From Mycolicibacterium rhodesiae NBB3 (lineage in GTDB: Bacteria > Actinomycetota > Actinomycetes > Mycobacteriales > Mycobacteriaceae), in NCBI RefSeq assembly GCF_000230895.2, contig NC_016604.1, forward strand, positions 434,001 through 498,000: a stretch of 64,000 nucleotides of DNA. The letters run 5' to 3'. Below are positions 36,155 through 45,200 of this stretch, in pieces. Numbering within the stretch: the stretch's first letter is position 1; each line of letters starts with the position of its first letter. The notes under the pieces are model-generated. The model searched no databases. It had not been told where the DNA came from and was given only the letters and a program-made list of their open reading frames with translations. A program made the translations under genes and the position numbers.

Positions 36155-36329
36155 CTCAGGACGGGATGCGGTTGTGGGCGGTGCGCAGCAGCCTGTCCTA
36201 GGCGCTTTGCGGGGGCGGGTCCGCGTTCGAGGAAATTCCTTGCGATCCGTTTGCCCAGCGCCCCAAGGACCAGCCTCGGGGCGGCGTGGCCGGGCGGCCG
36301 GTGTCGGTCCTCACCCCTACCATCGCCAC

Positions 36330-36890
36330 GTGGCGCTGAAGTGGCGGTTGGTCGTCGCGGTCGCTCTCGGCTCGCTGGCGTGGATTCTCGGGGCGTCGCC
36401 GTGGTGGAGCCTGGCGATCGCCCTATTCGCGCCCATGATCGTTGTTGCGGCGCCCCGTTTCGTCAGGGGGGCCGTCGTCGGGGTCAGCACCCCGCTTGCC
36501 CGCGAAGACGTGACCGCAGCGATGTCGGGTACGGAGTTCGAGGACTACGTCGCGCGGGTCGCGCGGTCCAGCGGAGCGCCGGTCATCATGACGTCGATCA
36601 CCGGCGACTGGGGTGTCGACATCATCGTCGGCAAACGCCCGAATCGCGTTGCCATTCAATGCAAACGGCAGTCACGTCCCGTGGGTGCAGGTGCCGTGCA
36701 GGAGGTGGTTGCTGGCGCGCCGATGCAGGATTGCACACAGACGATGGTCGTGACCAACCACGAATTCACGCCCGCTGCAAAGAAACTGGCTGAGCTGCAT
36801 GGCTGCGAGCTGGTCGGTGGTGCGGAGCTTCCTCACCTTCGCGCGACCATCCGGCGACTGACCGACCCCTCGCCGGCCACCGAGGCCTAA
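36330..36890 (+). CDS. Mrr-like restriction endonuclease-fold protein with N-terminal membrane helices
   Basis: A 186-residue protein. Two hydrophobic segments (about residues 6-22 and 24-40) precede an Mrr_cat domain with SGTEFEDYVARVARSSG, DWGVDIIVGKRPNRVAIQCKRQ (the PD-(D/E)xK core, here D..QCK) and VVTNHEFTPAAKKLAELHGCELV. Membrane-bound Mrr-like proteins are found in mycobacteria; a role in DNA defence or stress is inferred. GTG at 36330 lies 6 nt after TACCAT (36318-36323), a leaderless layout. It converges on lat with a 4-bp overlap. Confidence 0.83.
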   Translation: MALKWRLVVAVALGSLAWILGASPWWSLAIALFAPMIVVAAPRFVRGAVVGVSTPLAREDVTAAMSGTEFEDYVARVARSSGAPVIMTSITGDWGVDIIVGKRPNRVAIQCKRQSRPVGAGAVQEVVAGAPMQDCTQTMVVTNHEFTPAAKKLAELHGCELVGGAELPHLRATIRRLTDPSPATEA

Positions 36891-38236
36891 CGCAGCGCCT
36901 CGCGCACCGCGTCGACCGCGGCGTCGATCTCCTCGCGCGTTGCCGTCAATGCCGGCCGGAACCGCACGCTGTCGGCACCGCTGCCGAGCATGATCACGCC
37001 GCGGTCCCACAGCTTGCCGATCAGCTCGTCGCGTTGCGCAGCCGAAGGCAGGCTGAAGGCGCACATCAGGCCGCGGCCGCGGACGTCGAGCACCAAGCCG
37101 GGGAACTGGGCGGCGAGCTCGGAAAGCCGGTCGACGAGGTACCGGCCCACCCAGGCCGCCCTCTGCATCAGTCGGTCGGACTCGATGACCTCCAGAATGC
37201 GCCGAGAGCGCACCATGTCAACGAGGTTGCCACCCCACGTCGAGTTGATCCGAGAGCTGACCGTGAAGACGTTGTCGGCGACCTCATCGACGCGGCCACC
37301 CGCCATCACGCCGCACACCTGCGTCTTCTTCCCGAATGCGACCACATCGGGAGTGACTCCCAATTGCTGGTAGGCCCAAGGGGTTCCGGTCATCCCACAG
37401 CCGGTCTGCACCTCGTCGAAGATCAGCAAGGCGTCGAACTCATCGCACAGCGCACGCATCGCCGCGAAGAACTGCGGCCGGAAGTGGCGGTCACCGCCCT
37501 CACCCTGGATGGGCTCGGCGATGAAGCACGCGATGTCATGCCGGTGGGCTTCGAACGCCGCGCGAGCCTGACGGAGCGACTCGGCTTCCAGCGCGTCCAT
37601 GTCAGCGCAGGGCCGGATGTACGGCGCATCGATGCGCGGCCAGTCGAACTTCGGGAACCGCGCGACCTTGTTGGGGTCGGTGTTGGTCAGCGAGAGCGTG
37701 TAGCCGCTGCGGCCGTGGAAGGCGCCACGCAGATGCAGCACCTTGGTACCGAGGTCGGGGTCGATGCCGTGCGCCTCGTTATGCCTGCTCTTCCAGTCGA
37801 ACGCGACCTTCAGTGCGTTTTCGACGGCGAGCGCTCCCCCGTCGACGAAGAACAGATGCGGCAGCGCGGGGTCGCCGAGGACGCGAGCGAAGGTGGAGAC
37901 GAAGCGCGCCATGGGCACGGAGTAGACGTCGGAGTTGCTCGGCTTGTTGACCGCGGCCTGCGCGAGTTCGGCGCGGAAATCCTCGTCCTCCGCCAGCGCC
38001 GGGTGATTCATACCCAGTGCCGACGACGCGAAGAACGTGAACATGTCGAGGTAGCGCGTGCCGGTGCGGGCGTCGACCAGGCACGAGCCGGATGAGCGGT
38101 CGATGTCGAGAACGAGGTCCAGGCCGTCCGCCAGGATGCTGCGGGCCAGCACCTCGCGGACATCGTCCGGACGGACCGGCGAGGCCGCGGCTGCGGAGGG
38201 GACGTCGTGGGCGCCATGCGTCAAGACAGCGGTCAT
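36887..38236 (-). CDS. lat: L-lysine 6-transaminase (lysine epsilon-aminotransferase)
   Basis: Converts lysine and 2-oxoglutarate to 2-aminoadipate semialdehyde and glutamate. The 449-residue class III PLP enzyme has FFVDGGALAVENALKVAFDWK, LRGAFHGRSGYTLSLTNTD, EPIQGEGGDRHFRPQF, LLIFDEVQTGCGMTG and the PLP Lys in VVAFGKKTQVCGV. TAAAAT on this strand (38248-38243) ends 6 nt before the ATG, so a leaderless transcript is likely. An inverted repeat upstream (38257-38278) is a candidate Lrp site. It matches Rv3290c, which rises strongly in starvation models. Confidence 0.95.
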   Translation of the reverse strand: MTAVLTHGAHDVPSAAAASPVRPDDVREVLARSILADGLDLVLDIDRSSGSCLVDARTGTRYLDMFTFFASSALGMNHPALAEDEDFRAELAQAAVNKPSNSDVYSVPMARFVSTFARVLGDPALPHLFFVDGGALAVENALKVAFDWKSRHNEAHGIDPDLGTKVLHLRGAFHGRSGYTLSLTNTDPNKVARFPKFDWPRIDAPYIRPCADMDALEAESLRQARAAFEAHRHDIACFIAEPIQGEGGDRHFRPQFFAAMRALCDEFDALLIFDEVQTGCGMTGTPWAYQQLGVTPDVVAFGKKTQVCGVMAGGRVDEVADNVFTVSSRINSTWGGNLVDMVRSRRILEVIESDRLMQRAAWVGRYLVDRLSELAAQFPGLVLDVRGRGLMCAFSLPSAAQRDELIGKLWDRGVIMLGSGADSVRFRPALTATREEIDAAVDAVREALR

Positions 38237-38256
38237 AGGCCGATTTTAACAGAAGA

Positions 38257-38278
38257 TATACGGTCAAAGAACCATATA
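38257..38278. promoter_or_regulatory. Inverted repeat upstream of lat, candidate Lrp operator
   Basis: TATACGGT - 6 bp - ACCATATA (7 of 8 arm positions pair). It lies between the lrp stop and lat start, about 8 bp upstream of the lat -10-like TAAAAT, overlapping the -35 region. Its neighbour encodes an Lrp-type regulator. Confidence 0.55.
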
Positions 38279-38288
38279 ACCGGAACAC

Positions 38289-38741
38289 TTACGGCACTGA
38301 GTCGCGTCTATCGTAAAAAGTTTGTAAGATGATGGTGCTTCGTGTGCGGACATTCGCCGTCGTCCGGATCCGTTGCAGCAAGTCTTCAAGCGCCCGCGCA
38401 GTCTCGACACGCACAAGCAGGATGTAGCTCTCCTCGCCGGCCACCGAGTGACACGACTCGATTGCGTCGATGTGTTCGAGCCGTGCAGGAGCATCATCGG
38501 GTTGAGAGGGATCGAGAGGGGTGATGGCCACGAACGCCGACAGCATGTTCCCGACGGCTTCGGGGTTGATCCTGGCCGAGTACCCGACCACCACTCCCCG
38601 AGCTTCCAGGCGTCGCACCCGTGACTGGACCGCCGACACCGACAGACCCGCCGCCGCCGCGAGGTGGGCCAGGGTGGCGCGCCCGTCGGCGACCAGCTCA
38701 CGTGCCAGCACGCGGTCGATGTCGTCGAGCGGTTCGCTCAT
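38289..38741 (-). CDS. lrpA: Lrp/AsnC-family transcription regulator
   Basis: A 150-residue Lrp-type regulator, the same length as M. tuberculosis LrpA (Rv3291c). N-terminal winged helix: DDIDRVLARELVADGRATLAHLAAAAGLSVSAVQSRVRRLEARGVV in segments. C-terminal RAM effector domain: SAFVAITPLDPSQPD, CHSVAGEESYILLVRVETARALEDLLQRI. ATG at 38741 lies 6 nt after TACAGT on this strand (38753-38748). Gene order with lat suggests that it senses lysine or related amino acids and controls lat; it is divergent from the DUF1338 gene with a 30-bp gap. Confidence 0.93.
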   Translation of the reverse strand: MSEPLDDIDRVLARELVADGRATLAHLAAAAGLSVSAVQSRVRRLEARGVVVGYSARINPEAVGNMLSAFVAITPLDPSQPDDAPARLEHIDAIESCHSVAGEESYILLVRVETARALEDLLQRIRTTANVRTRSTIILQTFYDRRDSVP

Positions 38742-38771
38742 GGCCGCACTGTATCCGAGGCGAGGCGCAAA

Positions 38772-39974
38772 ATGAGCTCGCGCGTCCAAACATCGCAGTT
38801 GCGTGCGCAGTTCGCTTCGGCGTTGTCGCGGCTCTACGCCGCCGAAGTGCCGCTCTACAGGACCCTGGTCGAGGTCAGTGCCGAGGTGAACGGCGAACTC
38901 GATGCCACCGAGCGTGTCACGGCCGAGCGCCACGGCGCGATCAGAGTCGGCAGCCCGCGTGAACTCGCGGACGTCGCAGACCTGTTCGCCGCGTTCGGCA
39001 TGTTCCCCGTCGGGTTCTACGACCTTCGCGACGCGCCGTCGCCGGTGCCGGTGATCTCGACGGCGTTCCGGCCGATCGATTCAGATGAGCTGGAACACAA
39101 TCCGTTTCGGGTCTTCACGTCGATGCTGGCCACCTCCGACCGGCGATTCTTCTCCGCTGATCTGCAGGCCCGGATTGAACGGTTTCTCGCCGGCAGGCAG
39201 CTGTTCGATCCCGCACTGACCGCCGAGGCGAGGCGCATCGCCGACGACGGCGGAACGGATAACGAGGGCGCCGATCGGTTCGTCGCGGCCGCCGTGGACG
39301 CGTTTGCCCTGTCACGCGAGCCGATCGACCGGGCCTGGTACGACGAGTTGAGTCGCGTATCGGCGGTGGCCGCAGACATCGCGGGGGTGACGACCACGCA
39401 TATCAACCACCTGACGCCACATGTGCTCGACATCGACGAGCTATACCTGCGCATGACTCAGCGCGGTGTCGCGATGATCGATGCGATCCAGGGTCCACCG
39501 CGTGGCGCCGGGCCCGACGTCCTGTTGCGGCAGACGTCTTTTCGGGCGCTGGCAGAACCGCGGCGCTTCCGCGATGACGACGGCTCGACGTCCGACGGCA
39601 CTCTTCGTGTGCGGTTCGGGGAGGTCGAGTCGCGTGGCGTCGCCCTAACTCCTGAAGGCAGGAAACGCTACGACACAGCGATGGCTGCTGCTGACCCGGC
39701 GACGGTTTGGGACGAGTTCTTCCCCGCGAGCTACGAGGAGATGGCAACGTCGGGACTGGCGTACTACCGCGGCGGCGACCCGTCGAAACCGGTTGTCTAC
39801 GAGGACTTCCTACCCGCGTCAGCCGCAGGGATATTCCGGTCCAACCTCGACAGCGATGCGCGCTCAGACGACACCGTCGGCGGCGCTGACTACACCCTGA
39901 GTTGGATGGCCGGGCGCATCGGCCACCACATCCACGATCCGTATGAGCTCTACGAGAAAGCCGCATCACAATGA
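38772..39974 (+). CDS. DUF1338-family oxygenase, probable 2-oxoadipate dioxygenase/decarboxylase
   Basis: A 400-residue protein of the DUF1338 (HglS/YdcJ) family, whose Pseudomonas member converts 2-oxoadipate to D-2-hydroxyglutarate in lysine breakdown. Candidate metal ligands are the His in TAERHGAIRVGS near residue 58, a His in HINHLTPH near 214, and a Glu in RFGEVESRGVALTPEGRKRYD near 287. ATG at 38772 is the first codon consistent with the family start. It is divergent from lrpA, next to lat, and overlaps pcd by 4 bp (ATGA). This fits Rv3292, usually annotated as conserved hypothetical. Confidence 0.83.
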   Translation: MSSRVQTSQLRAQFASALSRLYAAEVPLYRTLVEVSAEVNGELDATERVTAERHGAIRVGSPRELADVADLFAAFGMFPVGFYDLRDAPSPVPVISTAFRPIDSDELEHNPFRVFTSMLATSDRRFFSADLQARIERFLAGRQLFDPALTAEARRIADDGGTDNEGADRFVAAAVDAFALSREPIDRAWYDELSRVSAVAADIAGVTTTHINHLTPHVLDIDELYLRMTQRGVAMIDAIQGPPRGAGPDVLLRQTSFRALAEPRRFRDDDGSTSDGTLRVRFGEVESRGVALTPEGRKRYDTAMAAADPATVWDEFFPASYEEMATSGLAYYRGGDPSKPVVYEDFLPASAAGIFRSNLDSDARSDDTVGGADYTLSWMAGRIGHHIHDPYELYEKAASQ

Positions 39975-41515
39975 CGACCATGCAGAAATTCCAGCTTCCG
40001 ACCGCCGAAGATCTGCGCACCCAGGTCCGCGGTGCACTGAGGGCCGTCGGCTCGACTGTCGAACTCGGCGAACCGGGTGGGGACGGATTGCACGCCAGCA
40101 CACCGATCACCGGTGACGTGCTGTTCACGATCGCCGAGACCAGTACGGACCAGGCGGATGCCGCCATTGCCGAAGCCGCGCAAGCATTCACGTCCTGGCG
40201 GACCACCCCCGCTCCGGTCCGCGGCGCCCTGGTGGCGCGGCTCGGCGAGCTTCTGGTGGAACACAAAGCCGATGTCGCGACGCTGGTCACGGTCGAGGCG
40301 GGCAAGATCACCTCGGAGGCGCTCGGCGAGGTGCAGGAGATGATCGACATCTGCCAGTTCGCCGTCGGCCTGTCCCGTCAGCTCTACGGCAAGACCATCG
40401 CATCCGAACGGCCGGGACATCGCCTGATGGAGACCTGGCATCCGCTCGGCGTGGTCGGGGTCATCACCGCGTTCAACTTCCCGGTGGCGGTGTGGGCCTG
40501 GAACACCGCGATCGCGTTGGTATGCGGAGACACCGTGGTGTGGAAACCGTCTGAGCTCACCCCGTTGACTGCGTTGGCGTGCCAGGCGTTGATCGAGCGG
40601 GCGGCCGACGACGTGGGCGCACCGCGGGAGATCAGCCGGCTGATCCAGGGTGGCCGTGACGTCGGCGAACGCCTCGTCGACGATCCACGGGTGGCGCTGC
40701 TGTCCGCGACGGGCTCGGTGCGGATGGGTCGGCAGGTCGGACCGCGGGTGGCTCAGCGGTTCGGGAAGGTGCTGCTGGAACTCGGCGGAAACAATGCGGC
40801 CATCGTGACGCCGTCGGCCGACATGGATCTCGCGGTGCGCGGCATCGTGTTCTCCGCCGCGGGCACGGCAGGGCAGCGATGCACCACCATGCGACGGCTG
40901 ATCGCGCACTCCTCGGTGGTCGACGAACTGATCAGCCGGATCGCGTCCGCCTACCGCCAGCTGCCCATCGGCGATCCGTCGGCCGACGGCACGCTGGTCG
41001 GACCGCTGATCCACGAGACCGGGTATCGCGACATGGTCAAGGCGCTCGAACAGGCGCGCGCCGACGGCGGCGAGGTGTTCGGCGGGGAGCGCCACGAGCT
41101 GGGAGACGATGGCGCGTATTACGTCGCCCCTGCCGTCGTCCGGATGCCCGCGCAGACCGAGGTGGTGCACACCGAGACCTTCGCGCCGATTCTCTACGTG
41201 CTGACCTACGACGAGCTGGACGAGGCGATCGCATTGAACAATGCCGTGCCGCAGGGACTTTCGTCGTCGATTTTCACGACGGACGTCCGCGAGGCCGAAC
41301 GCTTCATGTCCGCCGACGGTTCGGACTGCGGTATCGCCAATGTCAACATCGGGACCTCGGGGGCCGAGATCGGCGGTGCGTTCGGCGGCGAGAAGGAGAC
41401 CGGCGGAGGACGCGAATCGGGTTCGGACGCGTGGAAGGCGTACATGCGCCGCGCCACCAACACCGTCAACTATTCGTCCGAGTTACCGCTCGCCCAGGGT
41501 GTGCACTTCGGCTGA
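39971..41515 (+). CDS. pcd: Aldehyde dehydrogenase, piperideine-6-carboxylate dehydrogenase type
   Basis: Oxidises 2-aminoadipate semialdehyde (piperideine-6-carboxylate), the Lat product, to 2-aminoadipate. The 514-residue NAD-dependent ALDH has HPLGVVGVITAFNFPVAVWAWN, WKPSELTPLTAL, TGSVRMG, the general-base Glu in LLELGGNNAAIV near residue 267, and the nucleophile Cys in AGTAGQRCTTMRRL near 302. The ATG overlaps the DUF1338 gene (ATGA). It matches Rv3293. Confidence 0.93.
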   Translation: MTTMQKFQLPTAEDLRTQVRGALRAVGSTVELGEPGGDGLHASTPITGDVLFTIAETSTDQADAAIAEAAQAFTSWRTTPAPVRGALVARLGELLVEHKADVATLVTVEAGKITSEALGEVQEMIDICQFAVGLSRQLYGKTIASERPGHRLMETWHPLGVVGVITAFNFPVAVWAWNTAIALVCGDTVVWKPSELTPLTALACQALIERAADDVGAPREISRLIQGGRDVGERLVDDPRVALLSATGSVRMGRQVGPRVAQRFGKVLLELGGNNAAIVTPSADMDLAVRGIVFSAAGTAGQRCTTMRRLIAHSSVVDELISRIASAYRQLPIGDPSADGTLVGPLIHETGYRDMVKALEQARADGGEVFGGERHELGDDGAYYVAPAVVRMPAQTEVVHTETFAPILYVLTYDELDEAIALNNAVPQGLSSSIFTTDVREAERFMSADGSDCGIANVNIGTSGAEIGGAFGGEKETGGGRESGSDAWKAYMRRATNTVNYSSELPLAQGVHFG

Positions 41516-41590
41516 TGCATTCCTCCGCGCGAACGCACCGATTGCGACCGTCTCGGGGGTAGTTGTACATGTGTCAATTAGACTGTCGGC

Positions 41591-42232
41591 ATGGCTGAAC
41601 CCCGTCGACGGCTCTCGCCCGAGGAGCGGCGCAACGAGCTTCTCGCATTGGGCGCCGAGGTCTTCGGACAACGCCCCTACGACGAGGTCCGAATAGACGA
41701 GATCGCCGAGAAGGCGGGCGTGTCACGCGCGCTGATGTACCACTACTTCCCCGACAAGCGGGCGTTCTTCGCGGCGGTACTGCGCGCGGAGAGCCAGCGT
41801 CTCTTCGATGCGACCAACACTCCGCCCACGCCCGGCCTCGGCCTGTTCGACCAGCTGCGCGAAGGCGTCATCGCTTACCTCCGCTACTACGAGGAGAACC
41901 CGAACGTCGCGTGGGCTGCCCACGTGGGCATCGGCGTCTCCGACCCCGTCCTGCGCGGCATCGAGGACTTCGACAACGACCGACAGGCCGAGCGGATCGT
42001 CGCCGGCTTCGCGGGGGACGGCCTGGACTCCAAGGTCGAGCGCGACCTGCGCGTCGTCGTCTACGGCTGGTTGGCCTTCATTCTCGAGATGTGCCGGCAG
42101 CGGATGCTCGACCCGTCGGTCGACATCGACACCGTCGCCGACGCCAGTGCACACGCATTGCTCGACGCGGTCGCACGGGTGCCCGGGATCCCCGAGTCCG
42201 TCACGGAGTACATCGCGGCCGCACGCCCCTGA
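41591..42232 (+). CDS. TetR-family transcription regulator (Rv3295-like)
   Basis: A 213-residue TetR regulator. The HTH is EVRIDEIAEKAGVSRALMYHYFPDKRAFFAAVLR near residues 35-68 (in segments); the remainder is the ligand-binding helical domain. ATG at 41591 lies 6 nt after TAGACT (41579-41584). A partial dyad TTGTACATGTGTCAA (41563-41577) just upstream could be its own operator. It sits between pcd and lhr, as in M. tuberculosis. The target genes are unknown. Confidence 0.9.
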   Translation: MAEPRRRLSPEERRNELLALGAEVFGQRPYDEVRIDEIAEKAGVSRALMYHYFPDKRAFFAAVLRAESQRLFDATNTPPTPGLGLFDQLREGVIAYLRYYEENPNVAWAAHVGIGVSDPVLRGIEDFDNDRQAERIVAGFAGDGLDSKVERDLRVVVYGWLAFILEMCRQRMLDPSVDIDTVADASAHALLDAVARVPGIPESVTEYIAAARP

Positions 42233-42264
42233 TACTTGTCGGTGGTCTCCGGCACGATGGCTAG

Positions 42265-45200
42265 ATGAGCACCAACGCCCTCGCCCGGTTCAGCGGGCTG
42301 ACCCGCGACTGGTTCACGGGCACCTTCGCTGAGCCCACCCCAGCACAGGCGCAGGCGTGGTCGGCCATCGCAGACGGCGACAACACGCTGGTCATCGCCC
42401 CCACCGGATCCGGTAAGACGTTGGCCGCGTTCCTGTGGGCAATCGACCGCCTCGCCTCTTCGGAACCCCGACCCGTGGGTGCGGGAACTCCCCTGGCACG
42501 CCGGGGGCCCAGTGTCCTCTATGTATCACCCCTGAAGGCGCTGGCCGTCGATGTCGAGCGCAACCTGCGGACCCCCTTGACGGGCATCGGCCGTCTCGCC
42601 GAGCGCAGCGGGAATCCCGCGCCCACCATCAGCGTCGGCGTGCGGTCCGGAGACACCACGCCCGCTCAGCGCCGCGAGCTGATCACCCGACCGCCCGACA
42701 TTCTCATCACCACGCCGGAGTCGTTGTTCCTGATGCTCACCTCGGCAGCCCGCGAGACGCTGACCGAGGTGCAGACGGTCATCGTCGACGAGGTGCATGC
42801 CGTCGCCGGCACCAAGCGTGGCGCACATCTCGCGCTGTCGCTGGAGCGGCTCGACCAACTTCTCGACAGGCCCGCGCAGCGCATCGGCCTGTCCGCAACG
42901 GTCCGTCCGCCCGAAGAGGTGGCGCGGTTCCTGTCCGGTCAGGCGCGGACGACCATCGTCTCGCCCCCCGCCGCCAAGACGTTCGACCTGTCGGTGACGG
43001 TGCCCGTTCCGGATATGGCCAACCTCGAGAACAACACCATCTGGCCCGATGTGGAGGAGCGCATCGTCGATCTGATCGAGGCGCACAACTCGTCGATCGT
43101 GTTCGCCAACTCCCGCCGACTCGCTGAGCGACTCACCTCGCGTCTCAACGAGATTCACGCCAACCGCTCTGGGCCCACCGCTTCCGAGGGGAGCAGTGAG
43201 TTGTCGATGGCGCACAATCCGAAGGTCGGCGGCGGCTTCCCTGCGCAGCTGATGGCCAGCGGCGCTTCGCTCGGCGCTCCCACGTTGCTTGCCCGCGCGC
43301 ATCACGGATCTGTCAGCAAGGAGCAGCGCGCTCAGGTCGAGGACGACCTCAAGAGCGGTCGGCTCAAAGCCGTTGTCGCGACATCCAGCCTGGAACTCGG
43401 CATCGACATGGGCGCGGTCGACCTGGTCATCCAGGTCGAGGCTCCCCCGTCGGTCGCCAGCGGCCTGCAGCGCATCGGCCGCGCCGGTCACCAGGTCGGC
43501 GAGATCTCGCAGGGCGTGCTGTTTCCCAAGCACCGAACGGATCTGATCGGATGTGCGGTCACCGTCAAGCGAATGCTGGCCGGTGAGATCGAGACCATGC
43601 GGGTGCCGGCGAATCCGCTCGACGTGCTGGCTCAGCACACCGTCGCGGCGTGTGCCCTCGAGCCACTGGACGCCGATCGCTGGTTCGACGCGGTCCGGCG
43701 CAGCGCTCCGTTCGCGACGTTGCCGCGCAGTGCCTTCGAGGCGACGCTCGACCTGCTGTCCGGCAAGTACCCGTCCACCGAGTTCGCCGAACTGCGGCCG
43801 CGGCTGGTGTACGACCGAGACGCGGGCACACTGACGGCGCGCCCTGGTGCGCAACGGTTGGCAGTGACCTCCGGTGGCGCGATCCCCGATCGCGGGCTGT
43901 TCACCGTCTACCTCGCCACCGACTCCGAAAAGCCCTCTCGGGTAGGTGAACTCGACGAGGAGATGGTGTACGAATCGCGTCCCGGCGATGTGATCTCACT
44001 CGGTGCGACCAGCTGGCGGATCATCGAGATCACCCATGACCGGGTGCTGGTAGTGCCTGCGCCCGGACAGCCCGCCCGGCTGCCGTTCTGGCGCGGCGAC
44101 AGTGTCGGCCGGCCACCCGAGCTGGGCGCTGCAGTCGGCGCATTCACCGGGGAGCTAGCTCAACTGGGCCGCGACGAGTTCGTCGACCGCTGTCGCACAA
44201 TGGGTTTCGATGATTTCGCCTCCGACAACCTGTGGACGCTGCTCGACGAGCAACGCCAGGCGACCGGAGTCGTTCCGACGGACACCACCTTTGTAGTGGA
44301 GCGGTTCCGCGACGAGCTCGGCGATTGGCGGGTCATCCTCCACTCGCCGTATGGGCTTCGGGTACACGGCCCCCTCGCACTGGCCATTTCACGCCGGTTG
44401 CGCGAGCGCTACGGCATCGACGAGAAGCCGACCGCGTCCGACGACGGCATCATCGTGCGACTGCCGGATACTTGGTCTGATGCCGGAACACCGCCCCCTG
44501 GGGCGGAGCTGTTCGTGTTCGACGCCGACGAGATCGAGCCCATCGTCACCGCGGAGGTGGGCGGCTCGGCGCTGTTCGCCTCGCGATTCCGCGAATGTGC
44601 CGCTCGCGCATTGCTTCTCCCCCGCCGCCACCCCGGCAAGCGATCCCCGCTGTGGCATCAGCGGCAGCGTGCCGCGCAGCTGCTGGACGTCGCGCGCAAG
44701 TACCCGGACTTCCCGATCGTGCTGGAGGCGGTGCGCGAGTGCCTGCAGGATGTGTACGACGTTCCTGCGCTCACTGAGCTCATGCATCGGGTCGCACAGC
44801 GCCGCCTGCGGGTGGTCGAGGTCGAGACGTCGACACCGTCGCCGTTCGCGGCCTCGCTGCTGTTCGGCTACGTCGGCGCCTTCATGTACGAGGGTGACAG
44901 CCCACTCGCCGAGCGCCGCGCCGCCGCACTGTCGCTGGACAGCGTGCTGCTGGCCGAACTACTCGGCCGGGTCGAGCTGCGCGAGCTGCTCGAACCCCAA
45001 GTCATCGCGACGACCACTAATCAGCTTCAACACCTCAGCGAGGATCGCCGGGCCCGCGACGCTGAGGGCATCGCCGATCTGCTGCGGGTGCTCGGCCCGC
45101 TGACCGAGGCCGAGATCGCCGAGCGATGCACCACCACCGACGTGGGTGGCTGGCTGGAGGGGTTGCTGGCCACCAAGCGTGTGTTGACGGTCTCGTTCGC

